Source of the DNA: Nilaparvata lugens | Lineage: Eukaryota; Arthropoda; Insecta; Hemiptera; Delphacidae | NCBI RefSeq assembly: GCF_014356525.2 | Contig: NC_052508.1 | Span: forward strand, 42,635,858-42,699,857 | DNA: 64,000 nucleotides | Reading direction: 5' to 3' | Shown here: piece after piece, positions 24,405-36,999 of the stretch | How the letters are laid out: each line of letters starts with the position of its first letter | Position numbering within the stretch: position 1 is the first letter of the stretch | Program-made: the position numbers and the translations under genes | The notes under the pieces: generated by a model | Seen by the model: the letters and a program-made list of their open reading frames with translations, nothing else | What the model was told of the DNA's origin: nothing | Databases searched by the model: none

Positions 24405-26123
24405 TTGTTGATACATGCACTGATATCCATGTTAAATCCAGTTACAAAGTTCCTTTCCAAATCTCCTTGTTCATCTAATCAGTTACTTAGTTACGATGGC
24501 AAGCCCATTGATAGTGATAGGGTGCTAGCTATCTACTATGTAAATGAGATTTTGAAAACCAGTTCAATCCCATTTAAATCTTCGTTAAAATCGCTTCAAG
24601 ATTTTCTTGTTAAAGTAGGTGATAGTATTACTACTCTGAAATCGTTGAAAGTTCCTGATTTGGCTGATTATATCTTGTACTCATTAGCTATTTATCAATT
24701 AGACAAAATATCACGTGAATCGTTTGAGCTCGAGGTAGCTGACAAGAGCTTTCCTTCTTGTCAACAGTTGATTGATTTCGTGAATAAGAGAGTTAGATCT
24801 TATCAATTATCTGCATCTGATGTGCCGTCTGTTAATGAACAAAAATCTATCGAAAAGCCGAAAAATAAGTCTTTTCAGAAAAAGGTTGTCTTATCTACTC
24901 AGGCTGATAACAGCGTTCGAAATAAAAGCAGCTCAGTTACTTCTGAATTAAATGATAGTGCTGAAACAAAATGCTCATTTTGCAACTCAATGAATCATTC
25001 GTTATTCAAATGTCCTGCTTTCTTGAAAAGAGATCCAAAAGCTAGAAATAAGTTTATTAAATCATTGAGAGTCTGTTCCCATTGTTTCACAAAATTTCAC
25101 GCTGTAAACCAATGCAAGTCTAAATCGTTGTGTTATTGTGGTCGTATGTATAATAAATTACTTCATTATCCTCGTAGTAGTGATAATAGCCATTCGAATT
25201 CTCCTGTTCGTTATCAGAAGTCTACTGATAACATCTCTAAAGTTGCTTTGAAATCGAAATCCGTTGATTCGATCACTCAAATTGACAGCACTATGAATGT
25301 TGTTGAGAATTCAAATTCTTCTAAGCATTGTGGTATCACTGATAATGTTATTGATAAGTCATCAATTGTTAGTTTAATTCCTAAAACGAATGTTGTTCTA
25401 GGTACTGCTCAAGCAGTTATTAAAAATTCATCTGGTTCGTTTATTGGTGTTCGTTTAATGATTGATTCTGGTAGTACTGCTAATTTCATCACAAAAGATC
25501 TTGTTATGAAACTTGGTTTATCTGTTCATGATTGTCATCAAAATTTCTGTGGTTTGAATTCCTCGAGTGTAGGGAATTCTTCTGGTGTTGTGAAATGTTT
25601 GTTGAAACCTAAGGGCTCAAATCACCCTCGTTTAGAAGCTGAGGCTTATGTGATTGATAAAATAGTTGGTTCATTTCCCCCTATTTATCTCAGTTCGAAA
25701 GTGCAAAATGAGTTGAAAAAATTCAACCTTGCTGATCCTGTGTTCTATGAGCAACGTTCCATTGATCTTCTATTGGGATGTCAGTTATTCAACAAAATAT
25801 TACGTCATCATAGTCAAGTCTCATCTAGTGAAGAGTGTTCGTTTTGCGTGATTCCTACCGTGTTTGGTGACATTATTTTGGGTGAATTTCCAAATCATTC
25901 CGGTCTTCTTAATCAGTCATTGACTGCATTAATGACGTGTCCCACCTCTGAGAACTCGTTGAATAATTTGGTTCATAAGTTTTGGGAAAGTGAAGAGATT
26001 CCTAATCATAAATTTCCTAGTCCCGATGATGAGTTTTGTGAGAAACATTTTGCTGAAACTCACACGCGTGATACTGAAGGGAGATATGTTGTTCATTTCC
26101 CTTTCAAAGTTGACACTAATTAA
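24405..26123 (+). pseudogene. BEL-2 gag remnant, zinc knuckles and protease
   Basis: The open frame enters in the second half of the DUF1759-like gag core (SLQDFLVKVGDSITTLKSL, later LLIDFVNK-type helices). This means roughly the first 200 residues of gag are gone and no natural start codon remains. Two Cys/His clusters follow (CSFCNSMNHSLFKC; CSHCFTKFHAVNQC). The retropepsin site LMIDSGSTANF lies about residue 350-360, with a BEL-type protease tail. TAA at 26121-26123 ends the frame, but the RT N-terminus continues in the same frame, so this is a point nonsense mutation. Confidence 0.88.
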
Positions 26124-27463
26124 CTCAAGTTTCATGAATCTCATGATGTTGCTTTAAATCGTTTTCTGTCGTTGGAGCGTCGTATGCTGCGTGATGCTCG
26201 TTTGAAATCTGATTGCGTATCATTTATGGAGGAGTATCTTCTTTTGGATCATATGGAAGTTGCTAAAAAACCAGGTAAATATTTTATTCCTTATTTTTGT
26301 GTATTCAATCCGTCATCACCTACAACAAAGGTTCGTGTTGTATTTGATGGGTCTGCTAAAAAAAGTCACATTTCGTTGAATCAAGTTCTTCATTCAGGTC
26401 CAAAATTGTTAAATGACATATGTGATGTGTTAACTAGATTCAGACTTCACTCATTCGTATTCACGTGTGATGTTACGAAAATGTATTGTGCTATCCTCGT
26501 TGATGAAGAAGATTGTTCTTTCCTTCACATATTGTTTCATAAAGATCCTTCCGATGATATTGTCGTTTATGAGCTCTAAACAATCACATATGGTTTGAAA
26601 CCGTCTGGTTTTCTTGCTCAATGTGCTCTCATTCAACTGGCGAAAGATGAAGGAGATAAATTCCCGTTGGCAGCAGCAGCTATTCGTGATGATATATATC
26701 ACGATGATTCTCTCACAGGTGCTAATTCGTTGGAAGAAATCTGTGAAATAAAATCACAACTTTGTAATCTTCTAAACTGTGCTCATATCAAGTTGAATAA
26801 ATGGAGCAGTAATTCTCCTGAGTTCTTGGATTTGATTTGTTCTGAAAACACTCAAGTACCACTTTATATCAGTGATGAGCCTAATTCAAATGTGTAAGTT
26901 CTTGGCATAATGTGGAACCCAACTACTGATGTTTTCATATTAAAGTCTCCGTTCCAGAGTTTCAAAAGAAAAACTCTAAGCGCACTGTTCTGTCTGTTAT
27001 CGCGCGTCTGTATGACCCTCTCGGTTTATAGCTCCAGTAATATTCAAAATGAAATGTTTTTTACAAGAGCTGTGGAAGTTGGACATCGATTGGGATACGC
27101 CGATTCCTGTTGACTACAACGAATGCTGGAACGAGTTGATGAGAGAGCTTCCTGCTCTAAGTTCAATTTCAATTCCTCGATGCGTTAATGGCGATGCTTT
27201 TTCTTGTCAAATACTTGGGTTTTCCGACGCATCGCAGAAAGGAATATGTGCTTCTTGAGAGTTGTGTCATCAGAATCTACGGTGAAATGCTTCCTGTTGA
27301 AAGCTAAAACTAAATTTGCGTCGTTGAAAACTCTGTCTATTCCTCGATTAGAGCTTCAAGCTGCGTTGTTGCTCTCGCGATTGTATGTTTCAGTCCTTCC
27401 TTCACTGGAAAAAATCAATCTTCAATCTACGTTTCTGTTCAGTGATTCAACTATTGTTTTATC
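26124..27463 (+). pseudogene. BEL-2 reverse transcriptase and RNase H start, multiply interrupted
   Basis: The RT reads in the gag frame with in-frame TAA at 26577-26579 and 26895-26897. Visible motifs are RVVFDGSAKKS, FTCDVTKMYCAIL (first catalytic Asp), TYGLKPSGFLAQ and IYHDDSLTG (catalytic Asp pair at about 26697-26705). After 26910 the frame changes at about 27020, 27240 and 27490. RNase H fragments are recognisable as LGFSDASQKG (about 27208-27240) and FSDSTIVLSWL (about 27440). All key catalytic residues can be seen but no continuous protein can be made. Confidence 0.88.
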
Positions 27464-29245
27464 TTGGTTGCATATACCTCCTTACAAGTTGCAAATCATG
27501 TTGTGAAAATATCAGAGTTGACTAATATTTCTGATTGGAATCACATTGCTACTGATTTCAATATTACTGACGTTGGATCAAGAGGCATTTCTCCCCAAAA
27601 CTTGTGCAATTCGCAAGATTGGTTCAATGCTCCAACGTGGTGTTCTAATTCGTTATCATGTTGGCCGTTGTCATCTATGACTTACCCTGCTACTGAAATT
27701 CTGCCTGATGTGAAACAAAATAAAGGTGTTGTTTTGAATATCACTGAAGAGACTGCTGTTATTCAGATAACACGTTTCTCCTCATACATGAGATTGTTAC
27801 GTTCCTGTGCTTATGTTTTACGTTTCGTGAATAACAGTAAAGCATCAATTAGTGGTGTTTGTCGTAAATCAGGCGCACTTAGTGTTCAAGAGTTGAAATG
27901 TGCACAAATTTATTGTGTTAAAATTGTTCAAAAGTGTCATTTCAATTGTGAACTCGACCTATTGAAAGAGGGTAAACCTTGTGATAAGAGTTTCCAAAAA
28001 TTGTCTGTATTCTTGGATTGTGATGGTGTGATTCGTGTTGGTGGCAGATTGGTGAATAGTGCTTTAGGATATGAAGCCAAGCATCCTTGTTTGATACATA
28101 AAGATAGTCATTTTACTAGACTCCTCATTGAGTATTATCATATTTCTCATCTTCATGCTGGACCAAGAATAGTGCATGCTCTTATTCAGCTTTATTTTTG
28201 GATTGTTGGAGCACACAGTGTTATCAGAAATGTGATTTTCAATTGTACTCGTTGCCGCTTATTCAATGCAACTCCTGTTGCTCCCGTCATGGGTGATCTT
28301 CCCAGCTCTCGTGTTGTTCCCAGTGCTCCCTTTCTGAAGGCTGCGGTTGATCTAGCTGGTCCTTTCACTGTCAAAGAGAGTATTCGGCCCAAAGCTCTTA
28401 CGTACAAGGCATACTTTGCACTGTTTGTCTGTCTGGCAACAAAAGCTTGTCACATTGAGGTGCTTACAAGTCTTTCATCCGAAGAGTTTATTAACACTCT
28501 CCATCGTTTTGTTTCTAGGCGTGGATTGCCTAAAGAAATATTCTGTGATCAAGGGACGAACTTCAAAGGTGCTGCGCGACGATTGAAGGAAATTGTTGAA
28601 TTTCTCAGATCATCAGAAAATCAATCCGACGTCTGTGATGCTATGTCATCTAAAAGCATCCAATTTCGTTTTAATATTCCACATGCTCCTTTCATGAATG
28701 GAATCTGTGAGTCTAATATTAAAAATGTGAAATTCCATTTGTTTCGTGAAGTGGGAAATTCGGTCCTAACTATTGTTGAGCTTTCCACTCTGTTGGTGAA
28801 AATTGAGGCGATACTCAATTCGAGACCATTGTATGCGCTCTCTTCATCTCCTGATGACTACGAGGCGCTGTCTCCTGGACATTTCCTTGTTCATCGCCCT
28901 CTGTTGGCAGTTCCTGAAATTGACGTGAGTGATGTCAACGAGCACAGACTGTCTCGTTGGGAAAAGGTTAATCGCTTCACTCAGAGATTGTGGAGGAGGT
29001 GGGAGAGTGAATACCTCCACACTCTTCAACAGAAGAATAAGTGGTTTGAGAGTGACACAAACCTTCAGGTAGGGCAGTTAGTATGGATTAAAGAGAACAA
29101 TTCATCACCCTTATCATACCCATTAGGTAGAGTCACCCAAATCATAAGTGATGCTAAGGGTATTGTGCGCTCAGCTCACGTGAAAACTAACTCTGGTGAG
29201 TATGTTAGGCCAGTTAGGAAACTTGCTCCCATACTTCCCTATTAG
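27464..29245 (+). pseudogene. BEL-2 integrase and DUF5641-like domain, open 593-codon stretch
   Basis: After the last frameshift the remainder of pol is open. It has the RNase H tail (DWNHIATDFNITDVGSRGIS), the integrase HHCC site (YYHISHLHAG, then FNCTRC) and the catalytic core with Asp in VDLAGPF, Asp in CDQGTNFKGA and Glu in NGICESNIK. A DUF5641-like C-terminal domain follows (RLWRRWESEYLHTLQ, VWIKENNSSP). It ends at TAG 29243-29245. It has no start codon of its own and is the best-preserved part of the element. Confidence 0.9.
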
Positions 29246-29413
29246 TTTAACCCTCACCCTAAGTTTTCCGTTTTCCTTTCCTCTTCCTTTTCCCTTCGTT
29301 TTTCCTTTCCTACCGTTCAGTGCAAGTTGTTTTGTTTTTCTTTTACTTTTAAATTTAAGTTTTTTTTTTGAGTTTATGTTCTTGGAAATGGGGCATTCCA
29401 AGGCGGGCGGAGA
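29246..29413 (+). other. BEL-2 3' untranslated tail and polypurine tract
   Basis: This is a pyrimidine-rich spacer (repeated TTTTCC/CCTTTC words) followed by the purine tract AAGGCGGGCGGAGA at 29400-29413, which abuts the 3' LTR. Confidence 0.75.
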
Positions 29414-29858
29414 TGGTGGATTCACGGAGGATCGGCAGCCTTGATTGTGGGTTGATTAGTTTGCGCTTTCCTCCCCTTCCCCCTCTCACAAAGAGGCAAG
29501 ATAACCTCTCTCCCTCACCCCTTCTCCATCCTTCCCGTTTATCTTTCCACCCACCACTTCAAGAAGCATTGTCGAGAAGTCAACATCTTTTTCATTCTGT
29601 GTCTCCCGTTCCGTGGCGTTCGAGTTGAACGCAATTACCTCGTTTCGTTTCGTGATATATATGCAATATCATATAGGCCTACGCATAAAGACAGGATATC
29701 GTCAGCAGTAACTTCTTCACACGAGATACAGTCCACTTCCTAGCCAGTTCCAAGGTTAGTGCAAATTAAAGACTTACTTTTGGGGTTGTCAACGTTTTTG
29801 TGAATTAAATCTTAACTGTACCCCAATCCATAGGTTTGGGGACAGGACGGGATTACCA
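29414..29858 (+). repeat. 3' LTR of BEL-2
   Basis: The partner of 23875-24318 has the same TGGTGG start and TTACCA end and is followed directly by GCAGT. Confidence 0.92.
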
Positions 29859-30173
29859 GCAGTGAAGTTTAGGTTATGTTGATTAGGCTGCAGTAGAAAG
29901 ATGCCAATTTGCAAAGATGTGACTCGATGTGTAGGCTGTGACTATGAAAAGTTTGATAATTGATGTATTCCACGAATGTAATTTCCAGTTAATTCAAAAA
30001 TTATTCCTTAAGCCCCCATCTAGATTTGATTTTGGTATTATTTAAAATCCAGTTCCAATTTGCGACTATCTGTTTTATTAATTTTGGCTTTAAAATGAAT
30101 GTGCCTGTGGTGTAAATCAATCCTTACAAACGTATTTCCTCTTTGTCAGCCGGTGACATGCAGTTTGATATTC

Positions 30174-31439
30174 TTAAACCTTACATGCTGGTGGTGTCTG
30201 TGTGTTTTCCCAAATAATATTTTCCCTTTTTGGCATGCTGGTGTACAGTCTGCTTGATTTTAACCGGACATGACTGCAGTGGTTGTAGGTCCTTCTTGAT
30301 ATTGACTTTTCTTTTTCTTGCATGTTGGTACAAGGTTTGATGTAGGATTTTAGCCTTATATGACGGCGGTGTAAATGAACTCTATTAGATGGTTTTCTTC
30401 TTTGATGTATTGTAATCCTTCTTGTCTGTTGTTTTGATTCATGGGTTTTCGGTTTTGGTTGTGATTTTGCTTTGTTGTGGGTTTTTGTTTTATTTCTATT
30501 GTTTAGTGGGCAATCTTCATGAGTACTGGTTTTATCTGTTGCAGGTGCTGTCCTCGGTGGATGGGAGATACGGGCGGTCGGCGGTCTGGGCTGCTCTTTG
30601 ACTCTATGGGCAACGTCCTTGGACTCTTGGTGGTCTGCACACGGCAGTACGGTCTGTCCCTCTACTTGATATATGTCGTCCTCAGCTTGGTGGGTGATGT
30701 CTTCCGGCTCCTCTTGGCATTCTGCGGGATGTGGTGCGACTTCAATCTTAATATTCTCGGTAGGCTGGTCCTCCATATATGTGCCATGTTTGCTTGCTTG
30801 TTTGACTTTAACCTGCACGCTTTGGGTTATCTGATCTCCTACCTTGGTGCAATGTTGTTTTGCTTGATTGACGACTTTCTCTTTCAGTGTATCCATTTTC
30901 CACACGTACATGTTCCTTTAAGGTGACTTCGATGTTGATTATTTTCGTGTGCATATCTTGGGATATCTGATCTAATCAGTTGCTGATTTCCAAAATGGAT
31001 TCATCCAGACGCTCAGTTAATTTTTTGATAGTGTTACCTGTGTCACGAAAATGCTCCGTCCATCTGTTGACTCAACTTCTCCAGAACTTGTTCTTGCCTC
31101 TTAGACTTCCTTATTCAGATTGTTTATTGCTTCATTTGTTTTCTTTAATTCTTCATTTACTTGATTGTTTTTTTCATTTAGATTGTTTATTGCTTCATTT
31201 GTTTTCTTTAATTCTTCATTTGTTACTGAAGAACCTTGTTTTATTGCTTCCAGGAGGATGTTTATATCTTGCACAGAAAGGGTGGGTGTGTGGTCTTCAG
31301 TCGATGGCAGAAATCCTGTGATGTGAGATCCAGGCGTCCGGACCTCTGGAATGGTGGTGCATGGGCATTTCTCCTGTGCAAACTCCTCCATCCTTGACAT
31401 TGCCGATGTGGTCTCCAGGATGCTGTGTGGTTCTTCCAT
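30174..31439 (-). pseudogene. Orphan coiled-coil, gag-like reading frames
   Basis: On the minus strand a 112-codon frame (31439-31101) starts MEEPHSILETT and ends in two near-identical heptad-rich copies of ELKKTNEAINNLN, a clear coiled coil. Coiled-coil coding continues in another frame through about 30910 (KKLTERLDESILEIS, MHTKIINIEVTLKEH). A further frame (30911-30174) holds a Lys/Gln-rich start, an acidic middle and a very basic His/Arg/Lys-rich end. This helical-then-basic layout resembles ORF1/gag proteins that precede gypsy-type pols in insects, but no pol follows. The family is not recognised with certainty. Confidence 0.45.
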
Positions 31440-32019
31440 GATTTAGTGGATGATACTATGATGCGAGTGCAGTGGAATGACCACGATCATGTAAGGTTAT
31501 GTGAATGATTACAAATGAATGATCAAAAGTTGAAATAGTGTAAAAAAAATTCATTCAAATGAAGGAATACAAAAGTGTGATTCAATAGTATGTGTGGTAA
31601 AAATGTGCATTGAATTAGCAATATCGTTAACATAAAACAGTGATAACATACAAAAAAAAAATGGATATTCAATAAGGCAGGTACGCCTCTTATAATTTAA
31701 AAAACCTGGGAGGGCGAAGTTAGGGTGCAGCCGGCCCTCTCTTACACTTAACCCTCCAATACAATTCTAAGTAAAACTAAAACACTGTACAACAAAGATT
31801 ATAAGAATATGAAAAAAAACTAATTTTACAATAATAATAATACTTTCAAATATCAAGTGAAGGAAAGAGAAAAAAAATGTTTTTCTTTTGAATTTTAGTC
31901 AGTGGAAAAAATACAATAATAAAAAAGAGAAAAATGAAAATGGTATAAGAGTCAGTTCAAAATCCATAGACCATTTTGATAGAAAGAAGAAGAAAGGAAT
32001 AGATAAGGAGGGAAGAAAA

Positions 32020-32020
<1 letters not shown>
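31440..32020. other. Non-coding, AT-rich; possible leader or LTR of the coiled-coil unit
   Basis: A GC-rich patch at about 31707-31750 (minus: GGGCCGGCTGCACCCTAACT) stands out and lies upstream of the minus-strand frames. It might be LTR or leader sequence of the same unit. I found no second copy in the window. Confidence 0.4.
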
Positions 32021-32057
<37 letters not shown>

Positions 32058-32066
32058 AACACACAC
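32021..32066. repeat. (CA)n microsatellite at the LINE-A 3' end
   Basis: About twenty CA dinucleotides with a few interruptions directly abut the 3' end of LINE-A. On the LINE strand this is a (TG)n tail, so it is probably the element tail or the target. A second, shorter CA tract occurs at about 39358-39371 on the other side of LINE-A. Confidence 0.8.
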
Positions 32067-32078
32067 TTACGTTAAGAT

Positions 32079-33429
32079 TCAGTTAACATACCAGCCAAGT
32101 CCACCACCTCTGATCCCCCGCAAGACAGCCACGCCGAACCGACGATGTCCCTCAACAAGCCTTAGCTCAGCAGGTAGAGAATTCCACAAACTACAGGCTG
32201 TCACAAGAAACGACTTGTTGTACATAACAGTCCTATGTGTTAGGACAGCCAGCAGATGGGATCCATGCCGCGTTCCTCCACGACCAAAATCACCCAAGTA
32301 ACGGTACTCTACAGCCAGATAATTATGGGTTTTAGTTTTCAATATCTTATAGAGGAAGCACAAAGCATGATATGATCTACTCTCACGCAGCTTCACGAGT
32401 TCAAGTCTGTTGAAGTATTCAGTTACATGGTCGTCACATCTCAGGTTGAAGATAAAGCGAACACAGTAATTATGTGCACACTGCATCCTCTGCAGAAGTT
32501 GAACTGTCATGTCAAGAGTCACAATGTCACAGTAGTTGAAGATCGGGAAAATCAGAGTCTTGACCAACATAACCTTCATTGAAAAGGGAATGAAGTCAGA
32601 GATCCTCTTTAACGTCATGATCCCCCCAATGACCCTGTTACAAGTCTGAGTCACATGGCTGGTCCAGTCAAGAGTCCTTGTCATTGTCAGTCCTAAATTT
32701 TTCACGTCAGAGCTGTATTGCAATTGTATGTTATTCAATTTTATATATGGTCCGTTAGTTATGTCAAGTGTGTTTAAAAGTCTTGAGTAACCTATTACTA
32801 TTGATTTTGATTTATTCTCGTTAATTTTCAGTCCATTGTTCTCAGTCCATCATACCAAACGAGTCAAGTCAGCATTGACTTCATCAACTGTGACGTCAAA
32901 GTCATTTTTCTTACAGTGCCGGTATATTTGTAAGTCATCGGCATACAGGTGATGTCTGGTCGTGAGTAGAGTGCTTGTCACGTCATTTATGTAGATGCTG
33001 AACAGCAGAGGACCCAATACCGAACCCTGAGGAACTCCTCTGTTCACTTCACACCACCGTGAAGAGGCATCCCCAACTCTCACACGCTGACGCCGACCCT
33101 GAAGATAGGACCTTACCCATGCCACAGTGGAGTTGAAAAAACCTAAGTTTCTGAGTTTATATAGTAAAGTAGGATGGAAAATGCTATCGAATGCCTTGCT
33201 TGAATCTATTAGGACTAGAACTGTTAACTCTCTACTATCCATGGCTCTATGGATGTCGTCAGTGACTCTCAGGAGCGCAGAGGTGGTGCTATGACCGCCA
33301 CGGAACCCTGACTGAAAGTCACCAATCAATCCAGAACCATGGATGAAAGTGCTCAATTGGGAGTGTACAATAATTTCCAGAACCTTAGACATGACAAACA
33401 GTAAGCTAATAGGCCTGTAATCAGATGGA
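32079..33429 (-). pseudogene. LINE-A reverse transcriptase part of ORF2
   Basis: RT motifs in order are SDYRPISLL, GFRGGHSTTSALLRVTDDIH, LVLIDSSKAFDSI (catalytic Asp), GVPQGSVLGPLLF and HLYADDLQIYR (catalytic pair). TGA at 32850-32852 replaces a Trp-like position (the next residues are WTENNGLKIN), and the frame continues to 32079 with the thumb and a conserved C-terminal NSLPAELR segment. It is the 3' half of the ORF begun at 39185. Confidence 0.9.
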
Positions 33430-34048
33430 TTGATTGATTGATTGAGTACTATATTTATGTAGATTACAATATATACTGTCTTATACACTTATATACAATA
33501 GCTTACAATACAGCAAAATTATAGATGAATTTACATGATATAGACTAAGAAAATAATTATTGAACTGTATATGATATGAAAAAGCAATTTGTAATATAAT
33601 AACTATAGATAATAATTATATTGTTATCCATCTACATAAATTGGCGAAGCTTTGGACATATCAATGTCCATTCTTCGGAAAGAATATTAAAAAAATCCTC
33701 CCCACTAACTCTCTACCAAAACATTAATTTCATTATTTAAACTAAGGATTTATTTATTAATGGAAATATTGTAAAAGTTTTAATCAATATGAATATTTAA
33801 GAGAAAAACAACAGAAAATTGATAAAGTAAAATAATTATATAGGTAGATAAGATCAAATAATTGATTAATAAAATGAAGTAGGCTGAAAGTAGATCAGGG
33901 TAATCAACTTTCAGTAATATACAGCAGTATGCAGTGGATAATTGAAATAACATGAGTTTATATAATTTATATATACAATTAATTCTATAAACAGGTTTAA
34001 AGGTTTGTATTTGTGGGATGGGTGGGGGATGGTTGTCATGTGATCATT

Positions 34049-36929
34049 CTAGGGCCAGACAGTTTCAGTCATTTGTTCCAAAAGATGTTTTTTTAAAGTC
34101 AGGATGAAGCTCGCTCGGCTCTCGATGGACCTGATAGAAACAGGAAGTGCATTCCATGCATGACAGGCACTGACTAAGAAGGATTTTGTGAAAATAGTAG
34201 TTTGATGATTGGGTATCCTTAAAGTACTTTCTCCGGTTCTAGTATGTGAAGCATCTATCCTCCTACCTTCAGAGACAAATTTGAAATCATCTTTTAAAAT
34301 AGTTTGGATTACCGTATTTCAAGATATCTCTAACAAGCTTGACTATTCGAAAAAGCCTTTGATTGGGAAGCTTCAATGTTGAACTAGTAATGTGGGCTGG
34401 GGTGATATGATCATGGCGTTGGAGAGAGTAGACGAGACATAGACAATAATTTTGGCAACGCTGTAGTTTATCATTCAGAGTGACTTGCATATCGTTAAGG
34501 ACAGAACTACAATACATTAAATGTGGGAAGATGAGAACCAATAATAATTCAATGTTTCTAGGGAGAATATCGTGCATTTTTTCAATGCATGCATGGCTGA
34601 GAATACCTTTTTACAAGTTTTGTTCACTTGTTCTGGCAGTCAAGAGTATTATTCATAATAATGCCTAAATTTCCAACTGAGCTACAGTAAGGAATGTCAT
34701 TACCATCTACACTAATTTTGTGAATCGATTCAAGGTCAATATTGTTCATAAGACGAGAATATCCAATTATAATGGGTTGTGTTTTGATGGGATTGAGCTT
34801 AAGGCCATTTTTCCTTGTCCATTCCACTATCGAATTGATATCCTGATTCATTATTCCAACTGTTTCATTAATTTTTGTTATGGGACAGCTTAAATAGATT
34901 TGAAGGTCATCTGCATAAGTATGGAAACTGGAGAATTTGATAATGGGAGAAAGGTCATTAGCATACAAAGTGAAGAGGAGAGGGCCTAAAATTGAACCTT
35001 GTGGTACTCCATGCATAACGTTTTTCCAAGTTGACTTTTTGTCACCGACAGATGCACATTGTTTCCTACCTAATAGATGGGATTTAAACCAAACTAACGA
35101 GTTGTGCCTGAAACCAAGAATAGCCAACTTATTCAGAAGAACTGTATGATCAACAGTATCAAATGCTTTAGAAAAATCAAATAGGGTGAGGATGGTGCAT
35201 TTTCTTTGGTCCATAGCTAACCTTATATCATCAGTGACATGGAGCAGAGCTGTTTCAGTTGAATGGAATTTTCTAAAGCCCGATTGAAAGTTATGAAGCT
35301 TACTATTGTTGTCTAGAAATTTTACAACTTGAGCATGAATGATTCTTTCTAGCACTTTGGACAATGCAGGTAAAATACTGATTGGTCTAAAATCCTCAAC
35401 TTTATGGGTGATGGAACTTTATTTAGAGGGCGAACCAGAGCAAACTTCCAGTTTTCAGGGAAAATGCCTTCTTCAAGTGACTTGTTGAAAATGTATGTAA
35501 TGGTTGGTAAAACAGCAAATAACATCTTCTTGATAAATTTAATAGGAATTTTGTCTACACCCATAGCATTACTATGAATACGTTGAATTGCTCTGAAAGT
35601 GTCTTCTTCTGAGATTGGATGGAAATGAAATTGATCAGTAATTGGTAAATCTAAGTTTGTAACCTGCTCTTCAAGATCATCGATATGATTAGCAATGACA
35701 ACTTCGTCGCATTGGTTAGAGTGTGAAACGAAATGGTCATTTATATTGCTCAATGGTAAGTCTATTTGTGGATTCGGTTTCTGTTTGCCAAGCCCGAATT
35801 CTTTTATTCCCTGCCAAAGTGATTTGGAGTCTTGTCTATTGTTTGTCATGAACGAATTCAAGTACCTAATCTTCGAGTTCCGTAATTCCTGTTTAACTCT
35901 ATTTCTAAGGCTCCTATACTCTATCAAACTGTCCAAGTCAAATGTCTTTTTAAATTTTCTATGTGCTTTGTCTCTATGTCCCATCATCTTAAGTATGTCT
36001 TCAGTCATCCACGGTACTCGTCGTTTTCTATTAATCCTCCTTTTCACATAAGGTGCATGTTTGTCATACAAAGTCAAAGTCCATTTCTCGAAAGTCTTGA
36101 CCATGTCATCAACTGAGGGTAACACTTCAATTTGATGCCATGGAGTCTGAGCCACATCAGTCAGGAAGGCGGCTTCATCAAAGTTTTTGAAGTCTCTATA
36201 AGTGATAATTTTCTGTTCTGGCTTAGGTATCTTATGGGAAAGTACACAGTAGATCAAATCATGTCCAGAAATAGCTGGGACTGGGATTTGGCCTGCTTGA
36301 ACAACCTTGTTAGGATCACTAACAATGAGAAGGTCAATGAGTGTGTCAGATACATTAGTATGATGAGTTGGATCGAGAGGTAAAATAGTCATGTTTGGGC
36401 ATTGGAAAATTGTAGTCAGTTGAAAGTAGTCAAAGTTACGATTTGTCATGTTCAAGTCGGTGTTCATATCCCCCTTAACTAGTATACGGCTATAACAAGG
36501 CATAAGAGAAAGCAAGGCACTCTCGAAATCTGTAAAATGACCTATTTTTGGTAAGCGATAACAGATACCAACGAGTAATTTATCAGTACTAGATAAGGAT
36601 AATTCAAGTAGCATAAACTCTGGTCTGGAACAATACTCTTGTTTAGATGTGATTAAAACTTTTGTTTTGATATCATCTTTCACATAAATTGCTACACCCC
36701 CACAAGCTTTATTTAATCTATCATTCCGGAAAAGATTATATCCAGGTAATGCAACAAAATTTGATGAAATACTAGGCTTCAAAAATGATTCGGAAATTCC
36801 AATTATATTGAAGTCCTGAAAACGGAAGATTGCTCTGAGTTCATCAATGTGGCAGCTGAGGGATTGGACGTTAAGGTGAGCAGCCTTGAAAAGTTTTTTG
36901 GAAGAGTGGAGCTCATTTGCTAGAAACAT
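34049..36929 (-). pseudogene. LINE-B ORF2: AP endonuclease and reverse transcriptase
   Basis: The long open part (36929-35349) starts MFLANELHSS and carries the endonuclease/exonuclease/phosphatase fold: AAHLNVQSLSCHIDEL, IIGISESFL, KGDMNTDL (family GDFN) and ISGHDLIYC (His-Asp box). A frameshift at about 35405 leads into the RT (35364-34624): GFRKFHSTETALLHVTDDIR, LFDFSKAFDTVDH, GVPQGSILGPLLF, HTYADDLQIY. A second frameshift near 34625 leads to the C-terminal domain (34577-34049), ending ETVWP with TAG at 34049-34051. The ORF2 would nick DNA and prime reverse transcription at the target. Confidence 0.9.
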
Positions 36930-36999
36930 ACCTGCGTCATTATTACTATTATTGAAATAATCATACCTACTTGAGGGCGAGCGAGCGAGCTGACATGTC

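Larger units (their letters stand above)
23875..29858 (+). mobile_element. BEL/Pao retrotransposon, second family (BEL-2)
   Basis: LTRs at 23875-24318 and 29414-29858 flank a plus-strand gag-pol, and the 5-bp direct repeat GCAGT (23870-23874 and 29859-29863) marks the insertion. A purine tract AAGGCGGGCGGAGA precedes the 3' LTR. The protein is clearly BEL/Pao but differs from BEL-1 throughout and has shorter LTRs (about 445 bp against 650). Only about 86 bp separate the 5' LTR from the first gag codons, and the gag N-terminus is missing, so the element carries an internal deletion as well as three nonsense codons and several frameshifts. Confidence 0.95.

Noticed and set aside
31888..32301. 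137-codon frame containing a Thr-His run
   Set aside because: It is produced by the CA microsatellite and the antisense of the LINE-A 3' end.
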